Assembly (NCBI GenBank): GCA_018058095.1
Contig: JAGPCO010000015.1
Coordinates: 1 to 50,159, forward strand
Length of the DNA: 50,159 bases
Source: Kofleriaceae bacterium
GTDB taxonomy: Bacteria; Myxococcota_A; Polyangia; Haliangiales; Haliangiaceae
Direction: 5' to 3'
The translations under genes and the position numbers were made by a program. Each line of letters begins with the position of its first letter. Within the stretch, counting starts at the first letter, position 1. Below the pieces are notes generated by a model, which had not been told where the DNA came from, did no database searches, and saw only the letters and a list, made by a program, of their open reading frames with translations. Shown one piece after another: positions 8,303-16,181 of this stretch.

Positions 8303-8801
8303 CGGCGACGACGGCGAGCCAGGTGATGACGGCGGCATCTTCGCCGAGATCAACATCACCCCGCTGACCGACGTCTTCCTGGTCCTGGTCCTCATCTTCA
8401 TGATCTCGTCGCTGGCCGCGCTCGGCGTGGCGCGCGATGAGAAGCGCAAGAAGGAAGAGGTGACGGAGAAGATCGCCGAGGTGACGGAGAAGATCGCCGA
8501 GGAGAAGCGGGCCGGGCTCAAGGTCAACCTGCCGGCCGGCGCGGCCCAGGAGATCGATCCGACCAAGGCCTCGGTCGTGCTCATCATCCCGGTCAACGGG
8601 GAGGTGGTCATCGCCGGTCGGCCCATGCCCGACGCCGACATCGACAACGTGTTCCGGGCCGCGTTCGCCAAGGACAAGCTGACCCAGGTGGTGCTGCAGG
8701 CCGACAAGGGCGTGCCGCACGGCCGGGTGGTCAACCTGATGGAACGGGCCAAGCGGGTCGGGCTGACCCGGCTGGCCATCGGCACCGCCGGCGGCGGGTA
8801 G
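8280..8801 (+). CDS. ExbD/TolR-type biopolymer transport protein
   Basis: This is a 173-residue protein with the ExbD/TolR plan: a short cytoplasmic N-terminus, one membrane helix bearing the motif INITPLTDVFLVLVLIFMI in which Asp is the expected proton-carrying residue, and a periplasmic domain (TKASVVLIIPVNGEVVIAGRPMPD ... VVLQADKGVPHGRVVNLMERAKRVGL). The start at 8280 is chosen because AAGGGGG lies just upstream and because longer versions would put 24 low-complexity residues before the family start. The linker after the membrane helix contains a duplicated EVTEKIA heptad encoded by an exact 21-bp tandem repeat, and should form a charged helix or coiled coil. Confidence 0.92.
   Translation: MAIAKLHSGDDGEPGDDGGIFAEINITPLTDVFLVLVLIFMISSLAALGVARDEKRKKEEVTEKIAEVTEKIAEEKRAGLKVNLPAGAAQEIDPTKASVVLIIPVNGEVVIAGRPMPDADIDNVFRAAFAKDKLTQVVLQADKGVPHGRVVNLMERAKRVGLTRLAIGTAGGG
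8457..8498 (+). repeat. Exact 21-bp tandem duplication inside the ExbD gene
   Basis: Two identical in-frame copies (8457-8477 and 8478-8498) each encode EVTEKIA. The heptad period would keep helix register. Confidence 0.9.
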
Positions 8802-8815
8802 TTTGTCGGGGCGCG

Positions 8816-8850
8816 CCCGGCCCGGCCCGGCCCGGCCCGGCCCGGCCCGG
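8816..8850. repeat. (CCCGG)7 microsatellite between convergent genes
   Basis: Seven perfect CCCGG units sit between the ExbD stop (8801) and the stop of the reverse-strand lipoprotein gene (8852). The period of 5 is out of coding frame. Confidence 0.95.
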
Positions 8851-8851
8851 A

Positions 8852-9709
8852 TCAGTGCGTGAAGTACACGAACTGCGAGCTGCCGACGACGACCTCGAGC
8901 GGGCCGGCCGGGGTCGCCACCTGGGCCCGATCGAAGCGCATCATCCACGACGGGTGCGACTCGAGGCCGTTGCTGCGCGGCAGATCGGCGATGAGGCCGC
9001 CCGGCACCACCAGCTCGCCGTCGTCGGGTCCCTCGCACAGCAGCAGCGCCTCGTACGGGGCGCCGTGCCAGCCAACCACCAGGCCGAGCTGGATCTGACC
9101 CGAGCCGGCCGCGCTCCAGCGGACGGTGGTGTCCTGGCCGTCGACCAAGGTGAGGCTCGCGTCGGGCCCACCGGTGAGATCGGCGACGCCGGTCAGGCCG
9201 ACCGAGAACCCCGGCCCGGTCGCGCCGGGTGCGCTCACGCCGATGGCCGCGCCCGGCGCGAACAGGTCCTTGCCCGGGGCCGGCGTCGGCTCGTACCCGA
9301 ACTGGCCGGGCACGAAGCGCAGCGGCTGGCGCAGGCCGGTGACGGTGATGGCGCCGACGTCGACGTTGGCCGGCCAGGGCGTGCAGGTGCCGGGAGCGGT
9401 GCACACCCCGTCGGTGCAGGCCGGGCTACACAGCGCCGGCTGCGGGCGGACGAACACGGTGCACTCGCCGGCCTGCGCGGCGGCGATCGGGGTTGGCCGC
9501 TCGGGCCCGTCCTGGATGAGGGCGAACACCGACAGGAAGCCCCCGCCTTCGATGAGGTTGATCATGCCGGCGCGATCGACGCGGTGGTTGGTCGGGCCGG
9601 CGTCGACCACCGGGCCGGCGTCGGGCCGGTCGGGATCCGCGTCGCCGTCGCCGCAGGCGGCGAGGGAGATCAGCAGGAGCGAGGTGGCGGCGCGACCAGC
9701 GAGGGACAT
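8852..9709 (-). CDS. Lipoprotein of unknown function
   Basis: The 285-residue protein starts MSLAGRAATSLLLISLAACGDGD: a lipoprotein signal with lipobox LAAC and an Asp/Pro-rich tether. The rest is a beta-rich body with a paired Cys cluster (ECTVFVRPQPALCSPACTDGVCTAPGTCTPW, residues ~80-110) and a second part rich in Gly and Val. No catalytic motif is recognised. The start is fixed by the signal peptide and by a TAAGGT box 8 nt upstream. It is divergent from the lipoprotein gene at 9884 and convergent with the ExbD gene. Confidence 0.75.
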   Translation of the reverse strand: MSLAGRAATSLLLISLAACGDGDADPDRPDAGPVVDAGPTNHRVDRAGMINLIEGGGFLSVFALIQDGPERPTPIAAAQAGECTVFVRPQPALCSPACTDGVCTAPGTCTPWPANVDVGAITVTGLRQPLRFVPGQFGYEPTPAPGKDLFAPGAAIGVSAPGATGPGFSVGLTGVADLTGGPDASLTLVDGQDTTVRWSAAGSGQIQLGLVVGWHGAPYEALLLCEGPDDGELVVPGGLIADLPRSNGLESHPSWMMRFDRAQVATPAGPLEVVVGSSQFVYFTH

Positions 9710-9717
9710 GGGCCGTG

Positions 9718-9723
9718 ACCTTA
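9718..9723 (-). promoter_or_regulatory. -10 box of the lipoprotein gene at 9709, leaderless type
   Basis: TAAGGT on the reverse strand ends 8 nt before the ATG. Confidence 0.45.
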
Positions 9724-9883
9724 GCAGGGGGTGTGCCAGCGCCGGCCCCTGGTCGGGTCGACCGGATCTGCGCACTTCGGTCATGGCTGCCTCGGAAATG
9801 TGAGGTTGGTCCGACGGCGCCGGCGTGGCCGCGGGTGCTTGCGCGGTGGGCCGGGTGGCCCGGGCCTTGCTCGAGCGAGGCAC

Positions 9884-11374
9884 ATGCGCCTCGTGGTCCT
9901 CGCCCTGTTCCCGCTGCTGGTCACCATCACCGCCTGCGGTGACCCGCCGCCGACGTCCCAACCCGACGCCGGCGCCGACGCCGACACCGGCCTGTGCGCG
10001 GGGCGGCCGTGCCGCACCCGCATCGCGACCGAGGCCGATTGGGCCGCGGTGAGCGTGCCGCACCCGGCCGACGAGCGGTGTGACTTCGTGGAGGAGGCCA
10101 AGTTCATCGCGCCCGCCACGGCCGCCGCTGCGCTGCAGGAGGTGGTGTTCCAGGACCTCGAGGCGCACCGGCTCCACCTCGACTTCATGACCCAGGTCTT
10201 GCCCGAGTACTTCGGCGGCCTGTCCGGGCAGGCCTACGCCGCGCTGGTGCAGCGGCGCGCGACCCGGCAGTACTACGCCGGCGCGCTGTACCGCCTGACC
10301 GACGCGGCCGGCGCCACCACCGGCTACGGCTTCGACGTGGTGGTCGACCCGTCGTGGGACGAGCAGCTGACCGAGGCCGAGGTGAGCGCGCTCGGCGCCC
10401 GCCTGAGCCAGGCCTTCACGCTGCCGCTGCGCTACGCGCCGACCACGCCCGACGCGCTGGTGGCGGCCCAGCAGTTCCAGCAACCCATCACCCACTTCCC
10501 GCGCAGCTGCACGCTGACGACGTGCCCCGACCCGGCCACCGACTGCATCGTCGTGCCGGCCGCGGTCAGCCTGTGTGGCCACTTCAGCGAGGGCCGCACC
10601 ATCGCGCTCGAGTACGCCGCCAAGACCCGCCTCGACCTCGCCGCCGCCACGCTCAGCTTCCCGCGCGTCGACGGGACCTACCCGGTGCCGCCGCTGTTCA
10701 CCGGCGGCGCGCGTGGCCCAGGCCAGGCCCCGATCACGCCGGTCGTCGGCAGCGCGGAGGTCGAGGTGCGGGCCTACCCCGCCAACAACTACGTCGACCG
10801 CACCTACCGGCAGCGCCTGCAGATCGGGGCGGTGACCCACGAGCTGGCGTGGAGCCTGTACCTGCCGGCCGAAGGCGGCGGGCTGCTGGTGGCCGAGCCG
10901 CACCTGACCGGCGTGCCGGCGGCGGTGATGGCGCCGCTCGGCAACACCAGCAACGACGAGGTCGCGCTGCTGTCGGCGTGTGCGCCGCGCCACCAGCGCT
11001 GGCAGGTCCGTGGCGACATCGGCGACGGCGCCGGGGGCGGCTTCACCATCGACGTGCAGTACCAGCCGCCGGCCGCCGGTTCGGGCCCGCTCTTCCCGAC
11101 CGCGGCCGAGGTCCGCCTGGGCGGGCAGACGGCGACCGTGAGCGACTACTTCCGCCTGGTCTACGCCGGCGAGCACCACAACTGGAACAACCAGTACTGG
11201 GTCCTGTTCGCGACCCCGCTCACCTACGCCGGCCACGCCGTGCACGGGCTGTGGATCGACGAGGAGCCGTTCTCGTCGTCGCTCGAGCAGGCCCGCACGC
11301 TCGACGCGGCCCGGCAGCCGCTCGAGGTGTTGCCGGTGACCGGCTACGAGTTCGCCTTCGTCCCCGGCGGGTGA
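9884..11374 (+). CDS. Lipoprotein of unknown function, 496 residues
   Basis: It begins MRLVVLALFPLLVTITACGD (lipobox ITAC) and a short Pro/Asp/Ala tether. The body is mostly beta-structured, with six or more Cys in its middle (SCTLTTCPDPATDC ... VSLCGHF) and a tryptophan- and histidine-rich segment near the end (GEHHNWNNQYWVLF). I recognise no enzyme family. The start at 9884 gives a clean signal peptide and has GAGG a few nt before it; the open frame to 9731 upstream is Arg-rich shadow. The 3' end overlaps the convergent membrane protein gene by 31 nt. Confidence 0.73.
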   Translation: MRLVVLALFPLLVTITACGDPPPTSQPDAGADADTGLCAGRPCRTRIATEADWAAVSVPHPADERCDFVEEAKFIAPATAAAALQEVVFQDLEAHRLHLDFMTQVLPEYFGGLSGQAYAALVQRRATRQYYAGALYRLTDAAGATTGYGFDVVVDPSWDEQLTEAEVSALGARLSQAFTLPLRYAPTTPDALVAAQQFQQPITHFPRSCTLTTCPDPATDCIVVPAAVSLCGHFSEGRTIALEYAAKTRLDLAAATLSFPRVDGTYPVPPLFTGGARGPGQAPITPVVGSAEVEVRAYPANNYVDRTYRQRLQIGAVTHELAWSLYLPAEGGGLLVAEPHLTGVPAAVMAPLGNTSNDEVALLSACAPRHQRWQVRGDIGDGAGGGFTIDVQYQPPAAGSGPLFPTAAEVRLGGQTATVSDYFRLVYAGEHHNWNNQYWVLFATPLTYAGHAVHGLWIDEEPFSSSLEQARTLDAARQPLEVLPVTGYEFAFVPGG

Positions 11375-12372
11375 GGCGTCGGGCGCGGCGGTGACCAGCG
11401 CGGGCCGAGCGCCAGCACCAGGATGGCGACGACCACCAGGCCGGCGCCGACCAGCTCGGTCGTCGGCAGGTGCGCCGAGGCGCCGGTCGCGGCCAGCACG
11501 CCGGTGGCGGCCACCCCGGCCAGCACCGACGAGGCGCGGTTGACCGGGATGCAGAAGCTGTGGTCGCGTTGATCGAGCAGGATGAGGCCGCCGAACAGCC
11601 CGGTCAGCTGCGAGGCGACGCCGATGGCCAGGCCACGGACGGCGTCCGGCCGATCCCAGAACGAGGTGAAGCCGGCGCGGATCTCGTCGACGCCGGCGAG
11701 GGCGGCCAGGGCCAGGGCCAGCAGCAGCGCGGGCGCCGACACCAGCTGCTCCTCGACGAAGTAGCGCAGGTTGGTGGCCGGGTCGTGGGCCTTGGCCAGG
11801 CGGCCCATCAGCGTCAGGCGGACCATGTACAGGCCGAGGTAGGCCAGCACGTTGACCGTGCACAGCACGGTGATCTCGGTCCGGCCGTCGAGCACCACGG
11901 CGACGATCAGCGCGGCCAGGGCCAGCGCGAGGGCCAGGTACGAGTACCAGCGCGGGCGTCGGTGTCCAAGCACGTCGATGACCGGCGCCAGCACCAGCAG
12001 GCCACCGCGCATGAGCAGCATGACGAAGACGATGCTGATCCCGTCGAACGTGTAGGCCAGGGTGGTGGTGGCGATGATGCCGGCCGAGCACAGGCCCGAC
12101 AGCAGGGTCGGTAGCGTCGGCACCGGCCAGCGCCCGCCAGCCACGACCGAGCCGGCCTTGCGCCACCAGCCGGTCACCAGCAGGAACCCGAGCACACACA
12201 CCACCCCGGCCAGCAGGGAAGGCGGCAGCAGCTCGAGGCCCGTCGCGGCGCCAGGCCCCGACGACATCGACTTGGTCAGGGCCGCGTACGGTACGTAGGC
12301 GGCGAAGTACCCGAAGGCCCACCACCAGATGGAGGGCGGGGACCGCCCGAGCGGCGAGGTCGGGGCGGCCAT
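11344..12372 (-). CDS. Multi-span membrane protein, DMT/EamA-like
   Basis: This 342-residue protein has about ten hydrophobic helices distributed over its length, with paired short loops as in drug/metabolite-type transporters (for example SIWWWAFGYFAAYVPYAAL, LLSGLCSAGIIATTTLAYTF, YSYLALALALAALIVAVVL). GIIATTTLAYTFDGISIVFVMLLMRGGLLVLAP resembles the EamA signature around the fourth helix. Substrate unknown. The start was moved from the ATG at 12384 to 12372: the upstream ATG is inside the TATGCT box that sits 7 nt before 12372. The 3' end overlaps the convergent lipoprotein gene. Confidence 0.68.
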   Translation of the reverse strand: MAAPTSPLGRSPPSIWWWAFGYFAAYVPYAALTKSMSSGPGAATGLELLPPSLLAGVVCVLGFLLVTGWWRKAGSVVAGGRWPVPTLPTLLSGLCSAGIIATTTLAYTFDGISIVFVMLLMRGGLLVLAPVIDVLGHRRPRWYSYLALALALAALIVAVVLDGRTEITVLCTVNVLAYLGLYMVRLTLMGRLAKAHDPATNLRYFVEEQLVSAPALLLALALAALAGVDEIRAGFTSFWDRPDAVRGLAIGVASQLTGLFGGLILLDQRDHSFCIPVNRASSVLAGVAATGVLAATGASAHLPTTELVGAGLVVVAILVLALGPRWSPPRPTPHPPGTKANS

Positions 12373-12379
12373 GGCGGCC

Positions 12380-12385
12380 AGCATA
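12380..12385 (-). promoter_or_regulatory. -10 box of the EamA-like gene, leaderless type
   Basis: TATGCT on the reverse strand, 7 nt before the ATG at 12372. The alternative ATG at 12384 is part of this hexamer, so the box decides the start. Confidence 0.5.
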
Positions 12386-12503
12386 CGCTCGGCGCCGGCG
12401 ACATGCTCGCCGGCGAGGTGCGACCCGGGTGCCGCGCCGGCGGCGCACCGGATGCGTGGCTGTCAGGAACGAGGGCGGCCGCGATCGGCGGGGGCGTGGC
12501 TTG

Positions 12504-13442
12504 ATGGAGCCCATGCCGAACTGGCGCGCCGCCGCAGCCTCGGTGGGGATCCACGTGGTGGTCCTCGCGCTCGGGACCTGGCTGGGCCCGTCGCTGCGCC
12601 GGCCCGGTGCGGAGGAGGCGAGCGGTGGGCTGGAGCTCGTCGAGGTCGCCGCGGTGGCCGGGCGCGACCTGTCGCCTCCGGCGCCGCCCGAGCCGGTGGC
12701 GAGCGAGCGGGTGGCGGCGCCGCGCTCGAGGCGGGTGGAGGCGCGGGTGGAGCCGAGTCGGCGGGAGGCGCGGGAGCAGCGGCAGGAACAGGAGCAGCGG
12801 CAGGAACAGCAACAGGAGCAGCCTCAGGAACAGGTACAGCCACAGGAGCAGGAACAGCCGCAGCTGCAGCCGCAGCCACAGGCGCAGGAACAGCCGCAGC
12901 CGCAGGCGCAGGAGCAGGCGCAGGCGCAGGAGCAGCCGCAGGCGCAGGAGCGGCCGCAGGCGCAGGAGCAGGAACAGCCACAGCCGCAGGCGCAGCCGCA
13001 AGGACCGGCACAGCCGCACGGGCAGGCGCAGCCGCCTGGGCAGGTGCAGGGAGCGGGGCAGCGGCAGGCGGCGCGAGGAGGTCACGGGGGGCCCGCCGGT
13101 GGAGGGGCAGGGCGGTCGGGGCTCGGCCCGGGTGGTGGTGGTGGCCGAGGTGGCGCGGTGGGGCCGGGTGGCGCGGGTGGGAGTCGGTCGCGGGCGCGGC
13201 CGCCGATCCTGGTGTATCCGTCGCGGACCCGGCCGGTGCGCGACGTCGACGACCTGTACGTCGTGCGCCTGGTGATCGACACCCGCGGGCTGGTCGACGG
13301 GGCCCGCCTGGTGCGCGGAAAGGGCGGCCGGCGCGACCAGCACGCGCTCGATTCCGTGTGGCGATTTCGCTACTTGCCCGCGCTCGACCACGCCGGCACC
13401 CCGGTCCGGGCGGAGATCGACCAGCGCTTCATGGTGCAGTGA
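12504..13442 (+). CDS. TonB-like energy transducer with long Gln/Glu/Pro linker
   Basis: The 312-residue protein has the TonB plan: a short cytoplasmic start, one membrane anchor at ~7-28 (WRAAAASVGIHVVVLALGTWLG), a long periplasmic linker and a C-terminal domain (PPILVYPSRTRPVRDVDDLYVVRLVIDTRG ... DSVWRFRYLPALDHAGTPVRAEIDQRF) that matches the TonB C-terminal fold including the FxPA-like RYLPA. The linker (~95-205) is built of Gln-Glu, Gln-Ala and Gln-Pro dipeptides and is followed by a Gly-rich segment, unlike the usual Pro-Glu/Pro-Lys spacer. An ExbB/ExbD pair lies 3.7 kb upstream. An alternative Met at 12513 has GGAG just before it. An Hsp70-like gene starts 19 nt after the stop. Confidence 0.83.
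   Translation: MEPMPNWRAAAASVGIHVVVLALGTWLGPSLRRPGAEEASGGLELVEVAAVAGRDLSPPAPPEPVASERVAAPRSRRVEARVEPSRREAREQRQEQEQRQEQQQEQPQEQVQPQEQEQPQLQPQPQAQEQPQPQAQEQAQAQEQPQAQERPQAQEQEQPQPQAQPQGPAQPHGQAQPPGQVQGAGQRQAARGGHGGPAGGGAGRSGLGPGGGGGRGGAVGPGGAGGSRSRARPPILVYPSRTRPVRDVDDLYVVRLVIDTRGLVDGARLVRGKGGRRDQHALDSVWRFRYLPALDHAGTPVRAEIDQRFMVQ
12780..13035 (+). repeat. CAG-rich degenerate repeat encoding the Gln-rich linker
   Basis: Short imperfect repeats such as CAGGAGCAGCCG and CAGGCGCAGGAG alternate through this stretch and encode the (Q-E/A/P) linker of the TonB-like protein. Replication slippage is the likely source of length changes. Confidence 0.8.
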
Positions 13443-13461
13443 AGCGGTCGATCTACGACCC

Positions 13462-14655
13462 GTGGCTGCGCGGCGCGACCTCGTCCTGGGCATCGACTTC
13501 GGGACGTCGTACTCGTCGGCCGGCGCGCTGATCGACGGCCGGGTCGAGCTGGTGGTCGACGACGGCGAGCCGATGATCCCGAGCGTGGTGTACCTGCCAT
13601 CGAGCGGTCCACCCCAGGTCGGCCAGCGCGCGGTCATGCGCATGCTGCACGACCCGCAGAACACCGTGACCTCGGTCAAGCGCTTCATGGGCCTGGGCGA
13701 CGACGAGGACGCCATGCGCCGGTTCGCCGCCTCCGTGCCGTACAACCTGCGCGCCAGCGGCTCGCAGATCCTGCTGCACGTCGGCGGCCGCGAGTACGCG
13801 ACCGAGCAGATCGCCGGCTACGTGCTGACTCGCCTGCGCGAGCTGGCCGAGGCCCGCTTCGGCGCCACCATCGAGCGTGCGGTCATCACCGTGTCGGCGG
13901 CGGCCCCGGTCGGCTACGTCGAGTCGATCCGGCGCGCCGCCCGCATCGCCCGCCTCGAGCTGGTCCAGATCGTGTCCGAGCCCATCGCCGGCGCGCTCGC
14001 GTTCGGCCTGCATGGCGAGCCGTGCCACCGGCGGCTGGTCGTGTGTGACTTCGGCGGCGGCACGTTCGACGTCACCGCCGTGGTCCAGCAGGGCCTCAAG
14101 TTCCAGCCGGTCGCCGCCGGCGGCAACGCCTTCCTCGGCGGCGACGACCTCGACCTGGCCATGGCCAACACCATCGCCGGGCACATCTACAAGCGCAGCC
14201 GGTTCGACGCCCTGGCCGACGTCGTGCGCAAGAGCCAGCTGCTGCTGCGGTGTGAGAGCGTCAAGCGGGCGCTGTCGACCAAGCTCGAGGCGCCGCTGGT
14301 GCTCAAGGACGCCTACGTCGAGAACGGCCAGGCCCGCGCCCTCAACCTGGTCATCGACCGCGGCTGGGCCGAGCCGGTGTGGGCCCCGCTGCTCGAGCAG
14401 GCGGCCGGCCACGTCGACGTCCTGCTGCAGCGCGCCGGCTGGCGCGCCGACGAGGTCGACCAGGTCGTGCTGATCGGCGGCTCGTCGCTGGTGCCGGCGT
14501 TCCAGCGCACCATCGAGGGCCGGTTCCCGCCCGAGCGGGTCGTGGTGTCGAGCATCGCCAACGTCGCGGTGGCCATCGGCGCCACCCTGGTCACCGGTGC
14601 CCACAACCCCAGCATCGGCCGCGTCCCGACCCTGACGATCGACAGCGCGGCGTAG
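13462..14655 (+). CDS. Hsp70-like ATPase domain protein without substrate-binding domain
   Basis: At 397 residues this matches only the nucleotide-binding half of DnaK. Phosphate-1 motif LVLGIDFGTSYSSAG is at ~7-21, SEPIAGALAFG at ~173-183, phosphate-2 VVCDFGGGTFDVTA at ~194-207 and the adenosine motif VVLIGGSSLVPAFQ at ~335-348. After ~390 residues the protein stops, so the beta-sandwich peptide-binding domain and lid are absent. The start is a GTG 19 nt after the TonB-like gene; no better in-frame start exists close by. Such stand-alone Hsp70/actin-like ATPases occur in several phyla with unknown roles. Operon position suggests it acts with, or is merely co-expressed with, the TonB-like protein. 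Confidence 0.87.
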   Translation: MAARRDLVLGIDFGTSYSSAGALIDGRVELVVDDGEPMIPSVVYLPSSGPPQVGQRAVMRMLHDPQNTVTSVKRFMGLGDDEDAMRRFAASVPYNLRASGSQILLHVGGREYATEQIAGYVLTRLRELAEARFGATIERAVITVSAAAPVGYVESIRRAARIARLELVQIVSEPIAGALAFGLHGEPCHRRLVVCDFGGGTFDVTAVVQQGLKFQPVAAGGNAFLGGDDLDLAMANTIAGHIYKRSRFDALADVVRKSQLLLRCESVKRALSTKLEAPLVLKDAYVENGQARALNLVIDRGWAEPVWAPLLEQAAGHVDVLLQRAGWRADEVDQVVLIGGSSLVPAFQRTIEGRFPPERVVVSSIANVAVAIGATLVTGAHNPSIGRVPTLTIDSAA

Positions 14656-14689
14656 CGGTCGCGGCGGGCGCAGCCGGCGCTCGGCCTGG

Positions 14690-14695
14690 TATCTT
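14690..14695 (+). promoter_or_regulatory. -10 box of the MopE-motif lipoprotein gene, leaderless type
   Basis: TATCTT followed by a 6-nt spacer and the ATG at 14702. Confidence 0.5.
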
Positions 14696-14701
14696 CGCTT
14701 C

Positions 14702-15763
14702 ATGCAGCGCATCCGCGGCGTCGGCTGGGCCGTGTCCATCCCGGCGCTGGCGGCCGCGCTCGGCGGTTGCGGCGCCGACGTCGACGCCAGCCCGGACGCC
14801 GAGCCGTGTGTCGACGGCACCGTGTTCTACCCCGACAACGACGGCGACGGCTTCGGCAACTTCGCCCTGCCGCGGACCGAGTGCCCGCGCCCGGCCGGCC
14901 ACGTCGACGACAGCCGCGACTGCAACGACGGTGACCCACGCATCAGCCCGCTCACGGTCTGGCACCTCGACTTCGACGGCGATGGCGCCGGCAGCAAGAC
15001 CGCCACGGTCGGGCCCGAGTGCCAGCAGCCGAGCGGGTACATCCTCGATGGGCGCGACTGCGATGACAACGACGCCGCGGTCCGCCCGGGCGTGGTGACG
15101 TGCCCGATCGAGACCAGCGCCAGCAGCTGCAAGGCGGTGCGCGACGCCGGCCAGGGCGAGGGTGATGGCGCCTACCTGCTCGACCTCGACGGCGCCGGCC
15201 CCGACGCGCCGGCGCCGCTGTGGTGCGACATGACCACCGCCGGCGGTGGCTGGACGCTCCTGACCGGGATCGCTGGCCTGCCCCGGTCCGCACCCGGGGT
15301 CACGGTCGTCGGCGACACCGTCGGCGGCACCGTCGGGTCGTGCACCGGCCCGGCCGTCGACATCACCCAGAATGGCTGGCATGGCGTCAACCACTACCGG
15401 TGTGGCGACCAGCACGCCCGCCTGACCCTGACCTGGCCCAACCCGATCGGCGCGACCGACCTGGCCTTCCTCGCCGTGGTGCAGGGGCAGACCGTCAGCC
15501 TCACCGTCGACGGCGCCGAGCTGGCGCCGACCGGCAGCGTCACCGACGGAAGCGGTGCGATCTGCCGGTTCTGGAACGGGCCTGGGGCCACCGTGACCCC
15601 GGCCGTCAACGCCTGTTACCAGACCTACCTCGACGTCGCGCCGACCGTCGCCGCCGGCGCCATCGCCGGTGACTTCGCCCTGCAGTTCACCGCCGGCCCG
15701 GCGTGTGCGCCCCTGTGCACCTACGGCGCCGGCGGCAACCTGCAGCGGGTGATGGTGCGCTGA
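14702..15763 (+). CDS. Lipoprotein with MopE-like metal motifs and fibrinogen-like domain
   Basis: The 353-residue protein has a lipobox (ALAAALGGCGAD). Residues ~35-135 contain two repeats of the putative metal-binding motif known from MopE-type proteins: YPDNDGDGFGN ... DSRDCNDGDPRISP and FDGDGAGS ... DGRDCDDNDAAVRPG. From ~140 comes a fibrinogen-related domain start (SCKAVRDAGQGEGDGAYLLDLDG ... PLWCDMTTAGGGWTLL), followed by a beta-rich remainder with Cys pairs. The D-rich motifs suggest calcium binding; the fibrinogen-like fold is used for sugar or protein binding elsewhere. A surface adhesin or ligand-binding role is an inference. The start is supported by TATCTT 6 nt upstream. Confidence 0.82.
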   Translation: MQRIRGVGWAVSIPALAAALGGCGADVDASPDAEPCVDGTVFYPDNDGDGFGNFALPRTECPRPAGHVDDSRDCNDGDPRISPLTVWHLDFDGDGAGSKTATVGPECQQPSGYILDGRDCDDNDAAVRPGVVTCPIETSASSCKAVRDAGQGEGDGAYLLDLDGAGPDAPAPLWCDMTTAGGGWTLLTGIAGLPRSAPGVTVVGDTVGGTVGSCTGPAVDITQNGWHGVNHYRCGDQHARLTLTWPNPIGATDLAFLAVVQGQTVSLTVDGAELAPTGSVTDGSGAICRFWNGPGATVTPAVNACYQTYLDVAPTVAAGAIAGDFALQFTAGPACAPLCTYGAGGNLQRVMVR

Positions 15764-15845
15764 TCCTCTGGCGCGACACCCTGTTGCAGGAGTTGGCCCG
15801 GCCCCAGGTCGCGGCGGCGGTGGCGCTCGTGGTACGTCACGCGGC

Positions 15846-16181
15846 ATGACCCAGTGCAAGCCCGCCTTCCTGGTCGGCTCGATCGCCGCGGCGCTGGCCG
15901 CGTGTGGCGTCGAGACCGATGATCGCCCGCCCACCTTCGAGGTCGTGTTCGAGACGATCATCAAGCCCGGCTGCGCCCGCGCCGGCTTCTGCCACTCGTC
16001 GTCGGCCGCGGTCGAGGGCCTCAAGCTCGACGTCGCCAACAGCGAGACCCGGGCGGCCGTCAAGGCGTCGATCTGCCGCCTGACCGACAGCTGCCCCGGT
16101 GGAGAGGAGCCGATGCCGCGCGACGGCCGGCTCAGCGACGCCGACATCGCGCTCATCGAAGCCTGGGCGGCGAGCGAGTGA
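15846..16181 (+). CDS. Small cytochrome c-like lipoprotein with atypical CX5CH motif
   Basis: The 111-residue protein has a lipobox at Cys20 (ALAACGVETDD). The remainder looks like a compressed cytochrome c-type domain of the kind found in planctomycete/myxobacterial proteins: VVFETIIKPGCARAGFCHSSS, GLKLDV, and the end EPMPRDGRLSDADIALIEAWAAS, where Met90 occupies the usual axial-ligand place. The heme-attachment signature is CARAGFCH (residues 43-50, CX5CH) instead of CxxCH, so covalent heme binding is uncertain. The stop overlaps the start of the CxxCH beta-barrel gene in TGATG, so the two should be translated together. A TACGTC hexamer lies 7 nt before the ATG. Confidence 0.75.
   Translation: MTQCKPAFLVGSIAAALAACGVETDDRPPTFEVVFETIIKPGCARAGFCHSSSAAVEGLKLDVANSETRAAVKASICRLTDSCPGGEEPMPRDGRLSDADIALIEAWAASE

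Noticed and set aside
12384-12384. ATG at 12384 as the start of the EamA-like gene
   Set aside because: This ATG is inside the TATGCT box that lies at the correct distance before the ATG at 12372.
8852-12514. A 1220-codon reverse frame spanning several forward genes
   Set aside because: Only the last 285 codons, with a lipoprotein signal, form a convincing gene. The remainder is antisense to recognisable or well-formed genes and has shadow composition.
13453-14820. A 455-codon frame antisense to the Hsp70-like gene
   Set aside because: The forward strand carries all Hsp70 ATPase motifs; the antisense protein shows no domain.
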